A DNA stretch of 64,000 nt, taken from Ostrinia nubilalis (lineage: Eukaryota > Arthropoda > Insecta > Lepidoptera > Crambidae). Each line of letters opens with the position of its first letter. Within the stretch, counting starts at the first letter, position 1. Positions 24,301 to 35,000 of this stretch are shown here, piece after piece. The stretch is taken from assembly GCF_963855985.1 (NCBI RefSeq), contig NC_087100.1:6049001-6113000 (forward strand). The letters run 5' to 3'. The position numbers and the translations under genes were made by a program. Below the pieces are notes generated by a model. It was not told the DNA's origin and made no database searches. It saw only the letters and a program-made list of their open reading frames with translations.

Positions 24301-27300
24301 CGTTTATGAAGGATGGCTCCACACGACACATCTATGTGTACCATGAGGAACCAGAAGTTATTAACAATTGGTAATTGCATTAATACCTTAATAACGTTTC
24401 AGCACCTAAGGCGATAAGATTTAAAGTATCGTACGTTTACCCTTCGTCAGATGGCCAGATAGAAACTGGAGTTTGTTTAAGGCGGTTTTCAGAAAAAAGT
24501 ACCCTATACTCGTAGTTTGATTCACGTTTCTAGTGAATCATCGGTTTCATAAAATTAAGGTTGTATTTGAGCTGACAATAATATCTCTACGGTTTCGACC
24601 TTTGACAGTAAAGTCAATCGTCGATAGTTCGATTCCCGTCGACCGCTGTTACATTGTGGTGAACCTACTCTTAGCTAGATAGTTTAATGAAAATGTTACT
24701 TGTGCACTACAAATTACTCTTTAGCAGAAGGCTCATAAAGTTCAAAGTACTATGACAACTTTGGCATTAGTAATACTAACCCTCAATCATCTTTCAGGTA
24801 CACAGCGATCCGCTGCGCCCAACTGCACCTCCTCCAAGTGGCGTTTCCTTCAACCCCCCAATCGGACCTGGTCCTCCGCCTACCGAAAGACTTCGCACGC
24901 GAGGGCTGGCTTTGGAAGACAGGACCCAAACTCACAGACGCTCACAGGAGAAGGTGGTTCACACTCGACAACAGAAAGCTGATGTACCACGATGAGCCAT
25001 TGGACGCGTATCCGAAAGGAGAAATATTTGTCGGTAAGATTATTTTGCATTGAAATATTGTCTTGCCCATGTTTTTCGGATGCCGTTTTGGAGATTCCAA
25101 TGTTGTGTTATAATAAGTATATGTTAGGTAGGTTAGGTTAGGTTAGGTTTACTGGCTTTTTAAGGTGAACTATCTGATAAAATATCGAAAAGCATAACAA
25201 AAACGTGATGATTAGGAGGGAAGGATAATTGAAATTCGACATTTTTATGAGTTACTTCATGGAATTGTGGATAGTGTTCCATCTGCCCCACTAAACCAAC
25301 TTTTATGTGCATAGAAAATGCATAAAAACGATTACTAAATAAAATTAGCTTTAAAGACGACTAAGATCGTCACCTGATATTTTCAATAATAAAATACTCC
25401 CGCAGACTTGAAGATGATGCTATATTAAGCATTGGCATGTCCGGACAGTATTTTTGCTTTACGCGAGTGATTCAACATACCTTTTATACCTAAATTCGCC
25501 AGGAAAGCTTGATAAGTAAACTTATTTTAGAAATTATCCCCCTTATTTCGAGTTCCAGGAGATTATGAAAGCACTCACCTAATATTGCGGTTAGTGCGCT
25601 AACTGCGTCATTAACATTTATTTTTACTCAAGTAGGTGACAGATAATTATAACCCATTGTAATTAGAATTATTATAAATAGAATTTAATAATTATTCTTA
25701 ATTTCATTATAAAACAGAGCAATCAGAATTACTATAGTCAATTTAATTATTTTATCCTTACCTAACCGGAAACAAACTGAAACGAATTTCTTCGTGTATT
25801 TAATTTTATTGTAGTGGTGTTTATTTTATTTATTTATTTAAAAACTTTATTGCACACACAAAAAAGCAATACAAAAGGCGAACTTAATGCCTTATTCTTA
25901 CCAACCAATACCTAAAGAACGTTAGAATTACAAGGAAAGAAATAAAAATAAAAATATTTTTTTTTGTTCCAGGCCATGAATCAAACGGTTACTGCATCAA
26001 AGTGTCGAACACTGGCAACGGGTGCAAAGAAGCCCGGTTTCCCTTCCACCTGGTGACTCCTGATAGGACGTACTGCCTCGCGGCCACCACCCACGAAGAC
26101 CGGGCAGGCTGGCTCGCTGTCATACAGCAGACCATCAAGAGGCCGCTCACGCCTCAGGACTCTAACAGTAAGTACTTAAGGTCCATTTTACATAGAACCG
26201 TCCTATAGATCCACCTGGTGACTCCTGATAGGACGTATTGCCTCGCGGCCACCACCCAGGGGCAGGCTGGCTCGCAGTCATACAGCAAACCATCAAGAGG
26301 CCGCTCACGCTTCAGGACTCTAACTATTTTTCCTATGGGTACAAATCGCACGATTTCCTTACGCCTAGTGACTACCATCAGGACGGAAAGGGCATTTTAT
26401 AAAATTTTAATCACTAACGAAAGTCACATTATCTGGCCTCTAGGACCATACGACTTTTACTATACTATAGGCCACAAACTGAGAGCTGTCGACCTAAGAC
26501 AGGTTAGGCAAGCCCAAAATACATAGATACAGGCCACAGTCCCATACGACTTTATCAAAGCTACGGGTTCATACCTGTAAGTCAAAGCTGATAAACTGGT
26601 GGAACAATATCTAAACGATTCCGTCGAACAATAAGCCTATGTTAAGTTCAAACCTCCGAGTTTGCAGCTATCGCTCGAAATACCTAAATACTTGCACATG
26701 AAATCAACAACATGACCAATTCCCCTGACCTACCTAAAATGACGTCCGTGACGACGTCGGTGCGTTCTGCTGGCTTTGACCGACGTCATCTGAACATGAA
26801 TTTTACCGATAACGCACTAACGTGGTGGAAAGTTACACTTGTGTTAAAGGTAAACAACATGTTAGTTACATGACCAATTTCTCTGTGCGACCGATAATGA
26901 CGCCCGCGAAACGTTTATGGGGTGAATATGTGTCAAGAATTAATTAGTAGTATATTTAATGTTAGAAGAATAAAATAGTATTTTGTAATTTCCACCCATT
27001 CGGTTCTGCTTATCCCTTAGACCTTAGGCGACACTATTGACAGTTGAATTTCAGAGTGAGATTATGTGTGAAATTTTTTGACAAATCTATCTTTGGATTT
27101 GGTTCCCGGACTGGAAAAGTTATTTTATAAAAATCTAATAATGTTTTTATGTAGGTAACTTTGCTTCGAATTTTTTTTACAACCATTTATCCATAAAGAT
27201 AGGGGTTAAGTGCCTTAACTTGAAAAATTCAGCCTGTATAAGAATGTAGAGTTGTACGGATAGTTTGCTACAAATAATTCGTCTGTTTTTTTTTCAGTTG

Positions 27301-27362
27301 AGGCCATACTCGTTCGCAAAAGGACAACGTCGAACTCCATCAACATATTCTCCGGCAGGTAG
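13651..27362 (+). CDS. ADAP1: ArfGAP with dual PH domains (ADAP/centaurin-alpha)
   Basis: Seven exons: 13651-13732, 19745-19970, 21609-21782, 24194-24370, 24798-25033, 25973-26167, 27298-27362. Frames join exactly to 384 residues. The N-terminal ArfGAP zinc finger has Cys21-X2-Cys24-X16-Cys41-X2-Cys44 and the catalytic arginine finger in IHRG (Arg49). The first PH domain starts near residue 131 (GSMEGFLMKRG) and the second near 255 (REGWLWKTGPK), ending with the usual tryptophan helix (RAGWLAVIQQ). Family knowledge: ADAP proteins stimulate GTP hydrolysis by Arf6, bind PtdIns(3,4,5)P3 through the PH domains and act at the plasma membrane and cytoskeleton. The C-terminal extension of 22 residues encoded by the last exon is basic and not obviously conserved. 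Introns contain SINEs, LINE tails, MITEs and decayed copies of exon 6. The start codon has a good context (CACGATGG). Likely poly(A) signal at 27778-27783. Confidence 0.95.
15200..15388 (+). repeat. SINE with 41-base poly(A) tail
   Basis: The body words CCGCCGCTCGACTATTGTGG and TGAGCCCACTCGTAACAC recur in copies near 24640 and 34255. The element ends in an uninterrupted run of A at 15348-15388, a mark of a young retroposed copy. Internal promoter boxes are truncated or too diverged to call in this copy; the 24600 copy has a good B box. Confidence 0.7.
16962..17113. mobile_element. MITE, TIR family GGTTTCCACCAA, copy 1
   Basis: TAAGGCCAGGTTTCCACCAA at the left and TTGGTGGAAACCGGGCCTTA at the right are inverted repeats with one or two differences. 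About 150 bp, non-coding, inserted in ADAP intron 1. A second copy is at 19573-19666. Confidence 0.8.
17590..18105 (+). mobile_element. LINE 3' tail (reverse transcriptase C-terminus)
   Basis: A 158-codon frame at 17603-18079 encodes the end of a LINE reverse transcriptase: YNQCVLPVMTYGSETWPLT, then a WAGHIVRR motif and GRPPTRWTDDL. It ends just before a (GAT)n simple tail at 18082-18100, as RTE-like elements do. The 5' end is truncated. Shorter relatives occur at 8366, 19138, 31897, 37643, 43608, 54068 and 61425. Confidence 0.88.
19138..19365 (-). mobile_element. LINE 3' tail fragment
   Basis: Minus-strand remnant of the same reverse-transcriptase C-terminal region. It is nearly identical to 54068-54256 over about 190 bases (I count two or three substitutions), so both are recent relatives of one subfamily. 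Confidence 0.82.
19573..19666. mobile_element. MITE, TIR family GGTTTCCACCAA, copy 2
   Basis: GGGCCCGGTTTCCACCAAA at the left is mirrored by TTTGGTGGAAACCGGGTCTT at the right. The internal word GAATAACCAGT matches the first copy in reverse (GGTTATTC). It lies 78 bases before ADAP exon 2. Confidence 0.75.
19971..21160 (+). other. ADAP intron 2, unique-looking part
   Basis: No gene supported. A minus-strand frame at 20757-21134 is open for 125 codons from a TTG but has no recognisable domain, and its first ATG is internal. Confidence 0.5.
21161..21582. mobile_element. TIR element of the ACCGACTTCAAA family
   Basis: TAAAACCGACTTCAAA at the left mirrors TTTGAAGTCGGTTGAAA at the right. A 47-base unit starting ATTGCGTATAAAAAAGTTCA occurs twice inside (21213 and 21353). 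A text match to the right-hand part, including GGAGGAGGTTCTCAATTCG, recurs at 41200-41262. Its right end lies 26 bases before the start of ADAP exon 3. Confidence 0.75.
21783..24193 (+). other. ADAP intron 3
   Basis: AT-rich intron of 2.4 kb without a recognised gene or delimited repeat. A GC-richer CpG patch lies at 23725-23880. Confidence 0.5.
24600..24720 (+). repeat. SINE fragment with B box
   Basis: GATAGTTCGATTCCCGTC near 24623 matches a polymerase III B box, followed by the family body GCTGTTACATTGTGGTGAACC and TACTCTTAGCT, as in the copies at 15200 and 34240. It sits in ADAP intron 4, 78 bases before exon 5. Confidence 0.6.
25826..25945 (-). repeat. Retroelement tail fragment in ADAP intron 5
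   Basis: (TTTA)n followed by AAAAACTTTATTGCACACAC, then ACAAAAGGCGAACTTAATGC, is word-for-word like a 3' end common in lepidopteran non-LTR elements, lying in reverse with the A-rich tail as T. It ends about 25 bases before exon 6. Confidence 0.5.
26209..26385 (+). pseudogene. Decayed tandem copies of ADAP exon 6
   Basis: The 3' half of exon 6 (from CACCTGGTGACTCCTGATAG) is repeated at 26211-26323, about 165 bases on. This copy has a 7-base deletion in the ACCACCCA region that shifts the frame, and the donor AACAGTAAGT has become AACTATTTTT. A third, shorter and more diverged trace (TTTCCTTACGCCTAGTGACT, near 26354) follows about 150 bases later. None can be used in frame. Confidence 0.85.
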
Positions 27363-27399
27363 TTGCACTGTCTTGTCTTACGCCTAGGCTGTAAGATGA

Positions 27400-28870
27400 A
27401 ACGCATGTATTGTTTCTAGAATTAATTTCAAGGACTGCAAAGTAATTAACATATACATTAAGGTATAAAGTTAATCTCGTCGAACTGTACTCGTAGTACT
27501 CGTACGATGGACGCGACGATGTAAATATTTTAAAGCAATTTTTGTTCGATTATGTTTGTATCGATATAACGTAATCAAATGTATTTTTATTAAAACATAA
27601 TAATATGTTTTGCTAATAAGTTTAAATTATTTTATATATTTTAGGTACCGTGACGGAACTGAAACGATTATGTGTTAAATTATGTCGATTATTTTTAAGT
27701 TTATTAAATGTAATTTTACCGCGTGACGAGTTGGAAAAAACAAAATGGCTGGACGCACAAATTATATCATTATAAATAATAAAGATAAAATCGTAATTCG
27801 TAGCATAGAATTTAGACATTTTGATAATATTGATGGAAAGGATAACAGGCAACAATAGTCTTTATTTTTATGGTTTTTACATTAGATTTGGAATATTCGA
27901 CGGTTACCTTACAGACTTCATTTTAGATTTTTAATTTTCAGATGGATAATTTTTGGCTGTGGTTTGAATGCCTTGGTTTATTTTATTTACAACTTTCCTT
28001 TATTTAAATGTCTTTTCACTTTCTAGTTAAAGTCAGGACCGTCTTCCATGCAGGTTTGCCTGTTCTCCTTTATTAAATAATGATAATATCGTTTAAAATA
28101 ATACATAACTACATACTATCATCATTTATATCACTTATTAGACTACAAGATGACCAGTAGAGTACTATACCTTTTTTTTAAATAATCGCATCGTAATTAG
28201 TTAATTATTTAAAGACAAATATTATGTAGAATATGACTACATTTGAAAAAAATAATTAATTTTTTTAGATCATTATCGAAAAATCAATAAAAAAAATATT
28301 ATTCGACATTAAATTATAATAATTTACAAATTTTCTTCAAACGTAGTGGTGAATTATGATTATGTGGATTTTAAGTGTGTTCTTACCTGGCTAAAAATAT
28401 TGCTCATCTTGTTATTTATTTTACTGATAATTTTATTACTTCTACCAAATAGTTAATTCAAATCACAATTTTTGCTCTCTCATTTTTCATACAAAAGCAC
28501 TCCACCAAAAACATAGGTACACAAATCAATAACTTATAAAAATAATATTAATAACATAATAGACCTTATTGTACTTGAAATAACAAATCCTGTATTAATA
28601 ATATTATATCCAGTTTATTCGATCATAGTTGGCCCAATGATAAAATAAATTCATAGGTAGATTATTTATTTTGGCTCAGTCCATAGAGTAGGTTATAGTG
28701 ATGTAAAAGTTTCTAAAACAAGGCATGTTATGAATGATGTATGAAAAACATGCTTGTTATTCAATAAATCTAAATAAATATACCTACATTCACAAAGCTA
28801 CATGACGTGTATGGGGCGCGAAATTTGTATTTCTGTCTGTATACAACTTAAAAGTGATAGTATCATCTGT
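27400..28870. other. Gene-free region after ADAP
   Basis: AT-rich sequence carrying the likely ADAP 3' UTR to about 27800, with no other gene seen. Confidence 0.5.
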
Positions 28871-28874
28871 ACCA

Positions 28875-29099
28875 TCCCAACTAATATTATAAATGCGAAA
28901 GTAACTCTGTCTGTCTGTTACGCTTTCCCGCTTAAACCTCGCAACCGATTTTGATGAAATTTGGCATAGAGATAGTTTGAGTCCCGGGAAAGAACATAGG
29001 ATAGTTTTTATCCCGGTTTTTGAAACAGGGACGCGCGCGATAAAGTTTTTCTGTGACAGACAAAATTCCACGCGGGCGAAGCCGCGGGCGGAAAGCTAG
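28875..29099 (+). mobile_element. Helitron-like non-autonomous element, copy B
   Basis: Complete copy of 225 bp. It starts TCCCAACTAATATT immediately after a host A and ends GGCGGAAAGCTAG immediately before a host T, with a GC-rich hairpin just inside the 3' end. These are the terminal features of Helitrons (5' TC, 3' hairpin plus CTRR, insertion between A and T). It has three TCTG units. No coding capacity. Confidence 0.82.
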
Positions 29100-31890
29100 T
29101 TGCCGATAAAAAAGGTCTAGTTATCTTCCAAGTTAAAAAAAGGCGTTTAGTTTTAATTAGTTAAATACGTTATGTAATAACTAAATAATATGCAAATAGC
29201 AATGCAATAACGTAGTAGAGTGCACTATAAAAATAGTGTTTAGTTGTAGAATACTCTGGAACATGGGCTTTAAAGTGTTAATTTACCTTGTTAGTTATGA
29301 AGAGTTCACAAGGCATCATCACAATTAATATTGATAGATGAGTAGCTTATTTAACCAGTTGAGCGTACGTGACTCTACATTTCCTTTCATATCTTAAAGA
29401 CTTTGGTCGGCCGAATGAAACACGTTAATAGGTATCCTGAAGGATAGACAACTTACTCGTATCTGGATATTTGTTAGTAAAATACAAATTTTAAATGCGT
29501 GAAAAACTTTTACTTTTTGCGAGAATAATTATAATGCATTTTGACATTATTCGACATTAATACATTCATTTGTTTGTTTTGTCGGCAAAGTATTTTATCT
29601 TTGATCAGACGTGCCCAATAAAGGTTCTTTGAAGGATGCAAGCAAGTCTCATCCACACCACGTTTACATACAATCCTGTATTCAACTTATGATTGATCTA
29701 AATATTGAAATACAAGTCACAATCGTTAGTTTATGATTCAGTTTGAATCGAGTTTTGCTCTTTCATGATATCAGACTCACGCCTGTATTCACAAACATTA
29801 CTATGAGGTCTCACAGTCCGCGTGGACGCACAGGGTGACACATGAACCAATCACAGAGCTCTATTCAACGCTGTGCGTTCCATTTTCTGCTTCACTTAAG
29901 CAAGCATCGTTTGTGAATACGGGCGTCAGATTATAGCTCATGCATAGCTGATAGTGTACGACTGGTATAATTAAACGTCATTATACTAATTAAAACCGAT
30001 AGATATCTAAGTAAGATAGCCCACTGTTTATTTATTTTCGAAAGTTTAGTCTTAGATAAATAAAAGGTTTTTAAGTATTTATTTAATTGATGGCGTAGTA
30101 TTATTCTAACTGTCCAATTTTTTATGGACATATTTAGATAATTTTAGTAAAATCTGTCTTTATTTGCGAAATCCATTTTTAAGCAATAATACGTTTTGTA
30201 GGACAGTTTTAATTTTTTGAGTCTTCTTACTTTGAAAGATTCATAGTAAATGGAAATCCGCGTTTACAGTAAACCAATTATTCATGTACATAAAATATAA
30301 TCATATGCAATATCTTATATCAAAGTACTCGTATTCACATATTAACACAGTAAAACATTCTTAGTATAATGTAGGTGTGTAAATGCATACGAAAAAGCTA
30401 GGAGCCTACCAAAAACATGGTAGAATTAGGTAATACTTTATTATAATGTATACTATATCGGGACACTATGATACAGGACTAAAGCAAGTTGCTTGTTAAG
30501 AATATGTTAAGGGCATGAATATAATTCATCTAGTGTAGTGATGATTGAGAGTATTTGAATTTTTGACTAGATTAAATTCTACCTATTGGCTAGTTGATAC
30601 CATTCTTCCGGCTCTCTTTTTTTTTAAAACAACAACATTATTTCAACCTTGAACTCCCCTGAGTTAGCTTTTAATTTACTGTAAAATTCGATTTTTATTT
30701 TTCGAATCAGTAGTCAATTGTTTGTACACAAGTGACGCCATTGTATTGCTGTCAGTTCATGAAAAGAATGAAAATTGATTGATGGTATCAACTACCCAAT
30801 AATTGAAACGCGTTGTCAAGTTGTCGTGTACCCATGATAAGTCCAAAATATCAACAATATTTTATGACCAAGCGTTTTGATGTATTTATGTTAGGAGGAA
30901 AAGTTAGGAAATTCACCAAAGGAGTGTTTGGAAATGAGGACTGGTGCGAATCAGCAGATAAAGTAGGAAAATGTAATTTAGTCGAATGAATAGCCACAAA
31001 AAGCAATGTAATGTTTCCTAGATAATGTACAATTTATTTAGCTTTGTATTGAATAGATTTTTAGGTAGGTACTGCCACTATTGTAACCATACTATTCATT
31101 TGTAAGAACAATAGTTACGATACTGCACGATTATTTTAGCGTAGAATAAGTTAGTTCGGAAATTTTATTTATAATTTTTTACCAAAATATGCCTCGCTTA
31201 CTTTTATTTTATGATTTGTTGTAAATAATCGAAATAATACGATGTAGTGTGTTCTGACATAATACGTTCTTATAAAATAATAAACTTTTCACCGCTACAC
31301 AATGTATTTTCTTTTAAAACTTAATTACCTACCCAACCCTATTTATTTTTCAGGACACTTGCTAGTAACATGATTTTACTTGTAATTGAAATCAATCTGC
31401 TTGTTTATACTACATTAACCACCTGAATTTTCAATAAGATATATTTTTAAAATATTTATTTCTCTATGATAAAAAATATCCCTAAGATAAGTATTTTAGT
31501 CTCTATATTCGTAATTTCGTAAGCCACGTAAGTGGTTTACAAATGCACTTCAGTCTCCGTCGCTTCGAGATGTTTTTTCCCGCCTATTCCTGTTTGTTTT
31601 GTCAGATCCCAGCGACGTGGCTTGACATCCACTTTGTCCGGGATCCGGTTACCGAACACGTCACATTCCCGTGTTTCACGTAATTATGTGTGCAGTATTG
31701 AATTTATGGAAAAGTACAGTAATAAGTAATTTAACCAATAATATTACAGCTTCTACATATAAGGGAAAGTTGACTCTATCTCTCCTTTTGTTACGTTTTC
31801 AGTAAAAGTTGGCTATTTTCTAGCTGTAAGAATTAATCTTAGGATATGGTAAACTAATTTTCAGTCCGATTTCCACTAGCAATTTCCACG
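29100..31890. other. Gene-free AT-rich region
   Basis: Besides the MITE at 29779-29926 I see no gene or clear element in this 2.8 kb. Confidence 0.5.
29779..29926. mobile_element. MITE with 18-bp TIRs
   Basis: ACGCCTGTATTCACAAAC at 29779-29796 is mirrored by GTTTGTGAATACGGGCGT at 29909-29926, with one mismatch. About 148 bp, non-coding. CAGA follows the right end and also occurs close to the left end, a possible but imperfect target duplication. Confidence 0.75.
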
Positions 31891-31896
31891 TAATCG

Positions 31897-31960
31897 TTTT
31901 AGCCATAGGACGTCTACTGCTGAACATAGGCCTCCCACAATGATTTCCATAGTTTTTTAC
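31897..31960 (-). repeat. Short LINE tail fragment
   Basis: AGCCATAGGACGTCTACTGC followed by TGAACATAGGCCTCCCACAA is the reverse of the AYVQQWTS-coding LINE tail found elsewhere in the window. Only about 60 bases remain. Confidence 0.7.
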
Positions 31961-32084
31961 TGCCCTAAAAGAATTTATTGATATCACCAGAATCAAAACG
32001 CTGTTAGTAAATAAATCTGTATAATTTGGAGGTTCCATTTCATTTCCAGACGTTTCATTCAAAAGTCTCTATTATCTAATATTT

Positions 32085-35000
32085 TCATACATTATTCATT
32101 AAGTTTTCAGAAGAATACGACCTCATTTCGTAATAACTATCTTTGTATCCGTATTCGCAGTACTGCATAGGCGCGTTGGCTGTTTCGTTCGTTGTCTCAT
32201 CGTAGCACCGATCCTCATAGTCGTTTTCAGAGTATTCCTGGTTGTAGTTGTCATGGCAACTGTTCTGCGCATCGTTCCTTTCGGTAGCTGCGCGGGAGTT
32301 GGTTGACTCGTTGCTTTGGGAGTTAATATTCCATCGCTGAGATATGGAACAGCTGAGCGACCCGCCATGTTGGAACGCAAACGGCCATGCCTGAAAAATA
32401 TATATTCTAATTATTATTTACGTAGATGTAGAGTTCAACGGCAGTTTAACTCTCCCTGAGACAAACTTGGGTTACTTTTCACGGTCAAGCTGTGACTAGA
32501 TTCCTTCCTCGCTACACAGGAGTTGTAGTGATGGGAACGAGAGGTGGGAAGAGTTCCGTTATCTAGTTCAAAACGATTAAAGCTCAAAATAAATGAAAGT
32601 TATCTATCTAAGAATGACAGCAACCCCAAAATCTTGTAATGTAAAGTTGAAAATTCAAAGTGATTATTGAAAAAGGGTTCATAGGCCAAGACCTCCCAGA
32701 TAGTAAACAAAGATTCAAGTGTGAACACCCAATTTATTGCATCACAACACAACCGCACTTTTTATGTCCAAACAAACATCTTGGTCTTTGGGTCACTGGT
32801 GAACACATGTCCGCTTTTGGGGTCGCTATTAAATTTAAAACACTCAATATTATAAAGAATCCAACAGATGGATTTACTAAATTATTGCTACGTTAAATTA
32901 ATTAAATGAAAAGAAGAAAGAAAGTATACAACTTCGTAGCATTTCGTAGCTACGGAGATATTCGTAGTATCAAATATCAATCAACATTTGACAGCTGCTG
33001 TAATACATAATTTATGTAAGTCTATCTCTTTCAATTATTCTACTGAAAATTCATCTCAGAATACATTGATAAGTACCTACTTGATAATAATAGTAAACAT
33101 TAACTACAGCTTGCTAACTAATCATGACAGCGCGTCGTCGCTTACTTTGACTTTTATGACCTCCTCAATTCCTCAATTACTTAGTTACTTCTTCTTTTCT
33201 TCTCGTAACCCTTGATGTTTTTCTGAAGATATTAATTATGAACATAGCTATAACATTAACATGATTGTGTAAATCTCAATTCGTTACTGTAACCTTGATT
33301 ATTTTACTACATCGAGGTAGATCCAAGTCGAATGCATCTCAATTATCCTTAACTCCGTAATTAAATGGAAATATCGTCAAATTCAAAGACAAAGAACCAT
33401 CCAGGACAACAATAAAACAGCACAATACATCTTTAACGTCCGGAGATAAACTTTATTTATACTCAGAACAGCTGCAAACTTTTGGTCAGCGCGGGCGCAG
33501 AAGACGTGTTTGTTGTTGTAACCTTTTTGTTCCTATCTCCAACTTTTTGACTTTGTTTATGTTTTACAATGGTCGGAAGAGACTCTTATTTTTTAGATGA
33601 AGCAAATTTTTTATATTTTTTCGAAGTGGAACACACAAGTCGACGAAAAATAACTGATACTTAGCTTAGATATAATAATGATGTAGCGCTCTTGTTTGAT
33701 ACTTTGATATGAAGAACGACATATTGGCTTTTCTAAAAGTGTTAGAAAAGTAATGTAACACGAGTACTAGAAGCAAAATTAAGGAAAGAAAAGCAGTTGT
33801 TTAAATTAGTTTTCTTTCTAACATAATTAAAGCTTAAAAATCACAATAACCTGAAACTAGGCTCGAATGGAAAGCATTTGTGACTCGGCTCGTAAGTTCT
33901 AAACGGTCCGTTTAAGTTAAACACACGAAAGTAACTTAATCCCCACATCGATCACGCGGGACCTTCGTGGAACGTGCCCAAATCCAAATCAGAAACACAA
34001 ATCACTGTGTAGACGCGCACAGTGATTTGTGTTTCTGACAAAAAATCCTTTGCAGGTTATTAAAATATTGCACTATAAGCAAACGCGTAAGAATTTCTTA
34101 GAGTTTTCGTAGCAAACTAATATTCGCGATGATCTCTGGGCCAGAAAATGTGATCTTTGATAGATTAGAATTTAGAAGTACTTCAGGTAACTGGTCTGAA
34201 CTGGCCGAATCGAGATCCAATTGGAAGGAACATTTGAAACCTCGAACACCGCCGCTGCTGTACTTTTGTGGTGAACCCACTAGTAAAACAAATTAACTAC
34301 CTACTTAACCAGTCCACTAGAGGTTAACAGTACTAATAATTAAAATTACTTATTCATTGTTTCTTGTAGCAAATTAAAACGTTTTTTATTAAAATGTTCG
34401 TAGCAACTTCGTAGCAATCTGACTACGAAACGAAATAATTGAGAACAGATTTTCTTGTAACTTATTTGTACCTAAGAATACATTTTAATTATGATACCTA
34501 GATGAACGCACACAAAAATCTGTCAGCCATTAAATCCTGTTAATCACAGAGTCTCACAAAGTGAAACAATCGAAAAACAAATAACTTTCTCCCGGGATTG
34601 CGGTTAGCTCGTGCCGACGGGAAGAATTAGGCGGGTGACAAGTGTGACAGGGAATTTATTGCGAACAATTATGTGATCCGAGTGTCCCGGGTGACATATG
34701 GGCGGGTTCAACTCGCCTTGTTAGAAACTAACGAGCGATGACAGCTTTTGTGGTTACCGTTGATTTACTAAACGCTCTTTTTTGTTACTTCTGTGAAGTA
34801 GAGTAGGCGAAAACCATGATTATTAAAGTGATAATTTGTAGCTAGATAGCACATCCGACTAGACATTTACGTTGCAAAATTGCACCTATTTGCTATTATA
34901 AACAAAAGCTGCGATAGTTGATGTGCCGTCATCTCTACATAATCTAGATTACGGGCATTCAAAATTAATGTAATTTGTAAATATGAAGAAAGTACCATAA

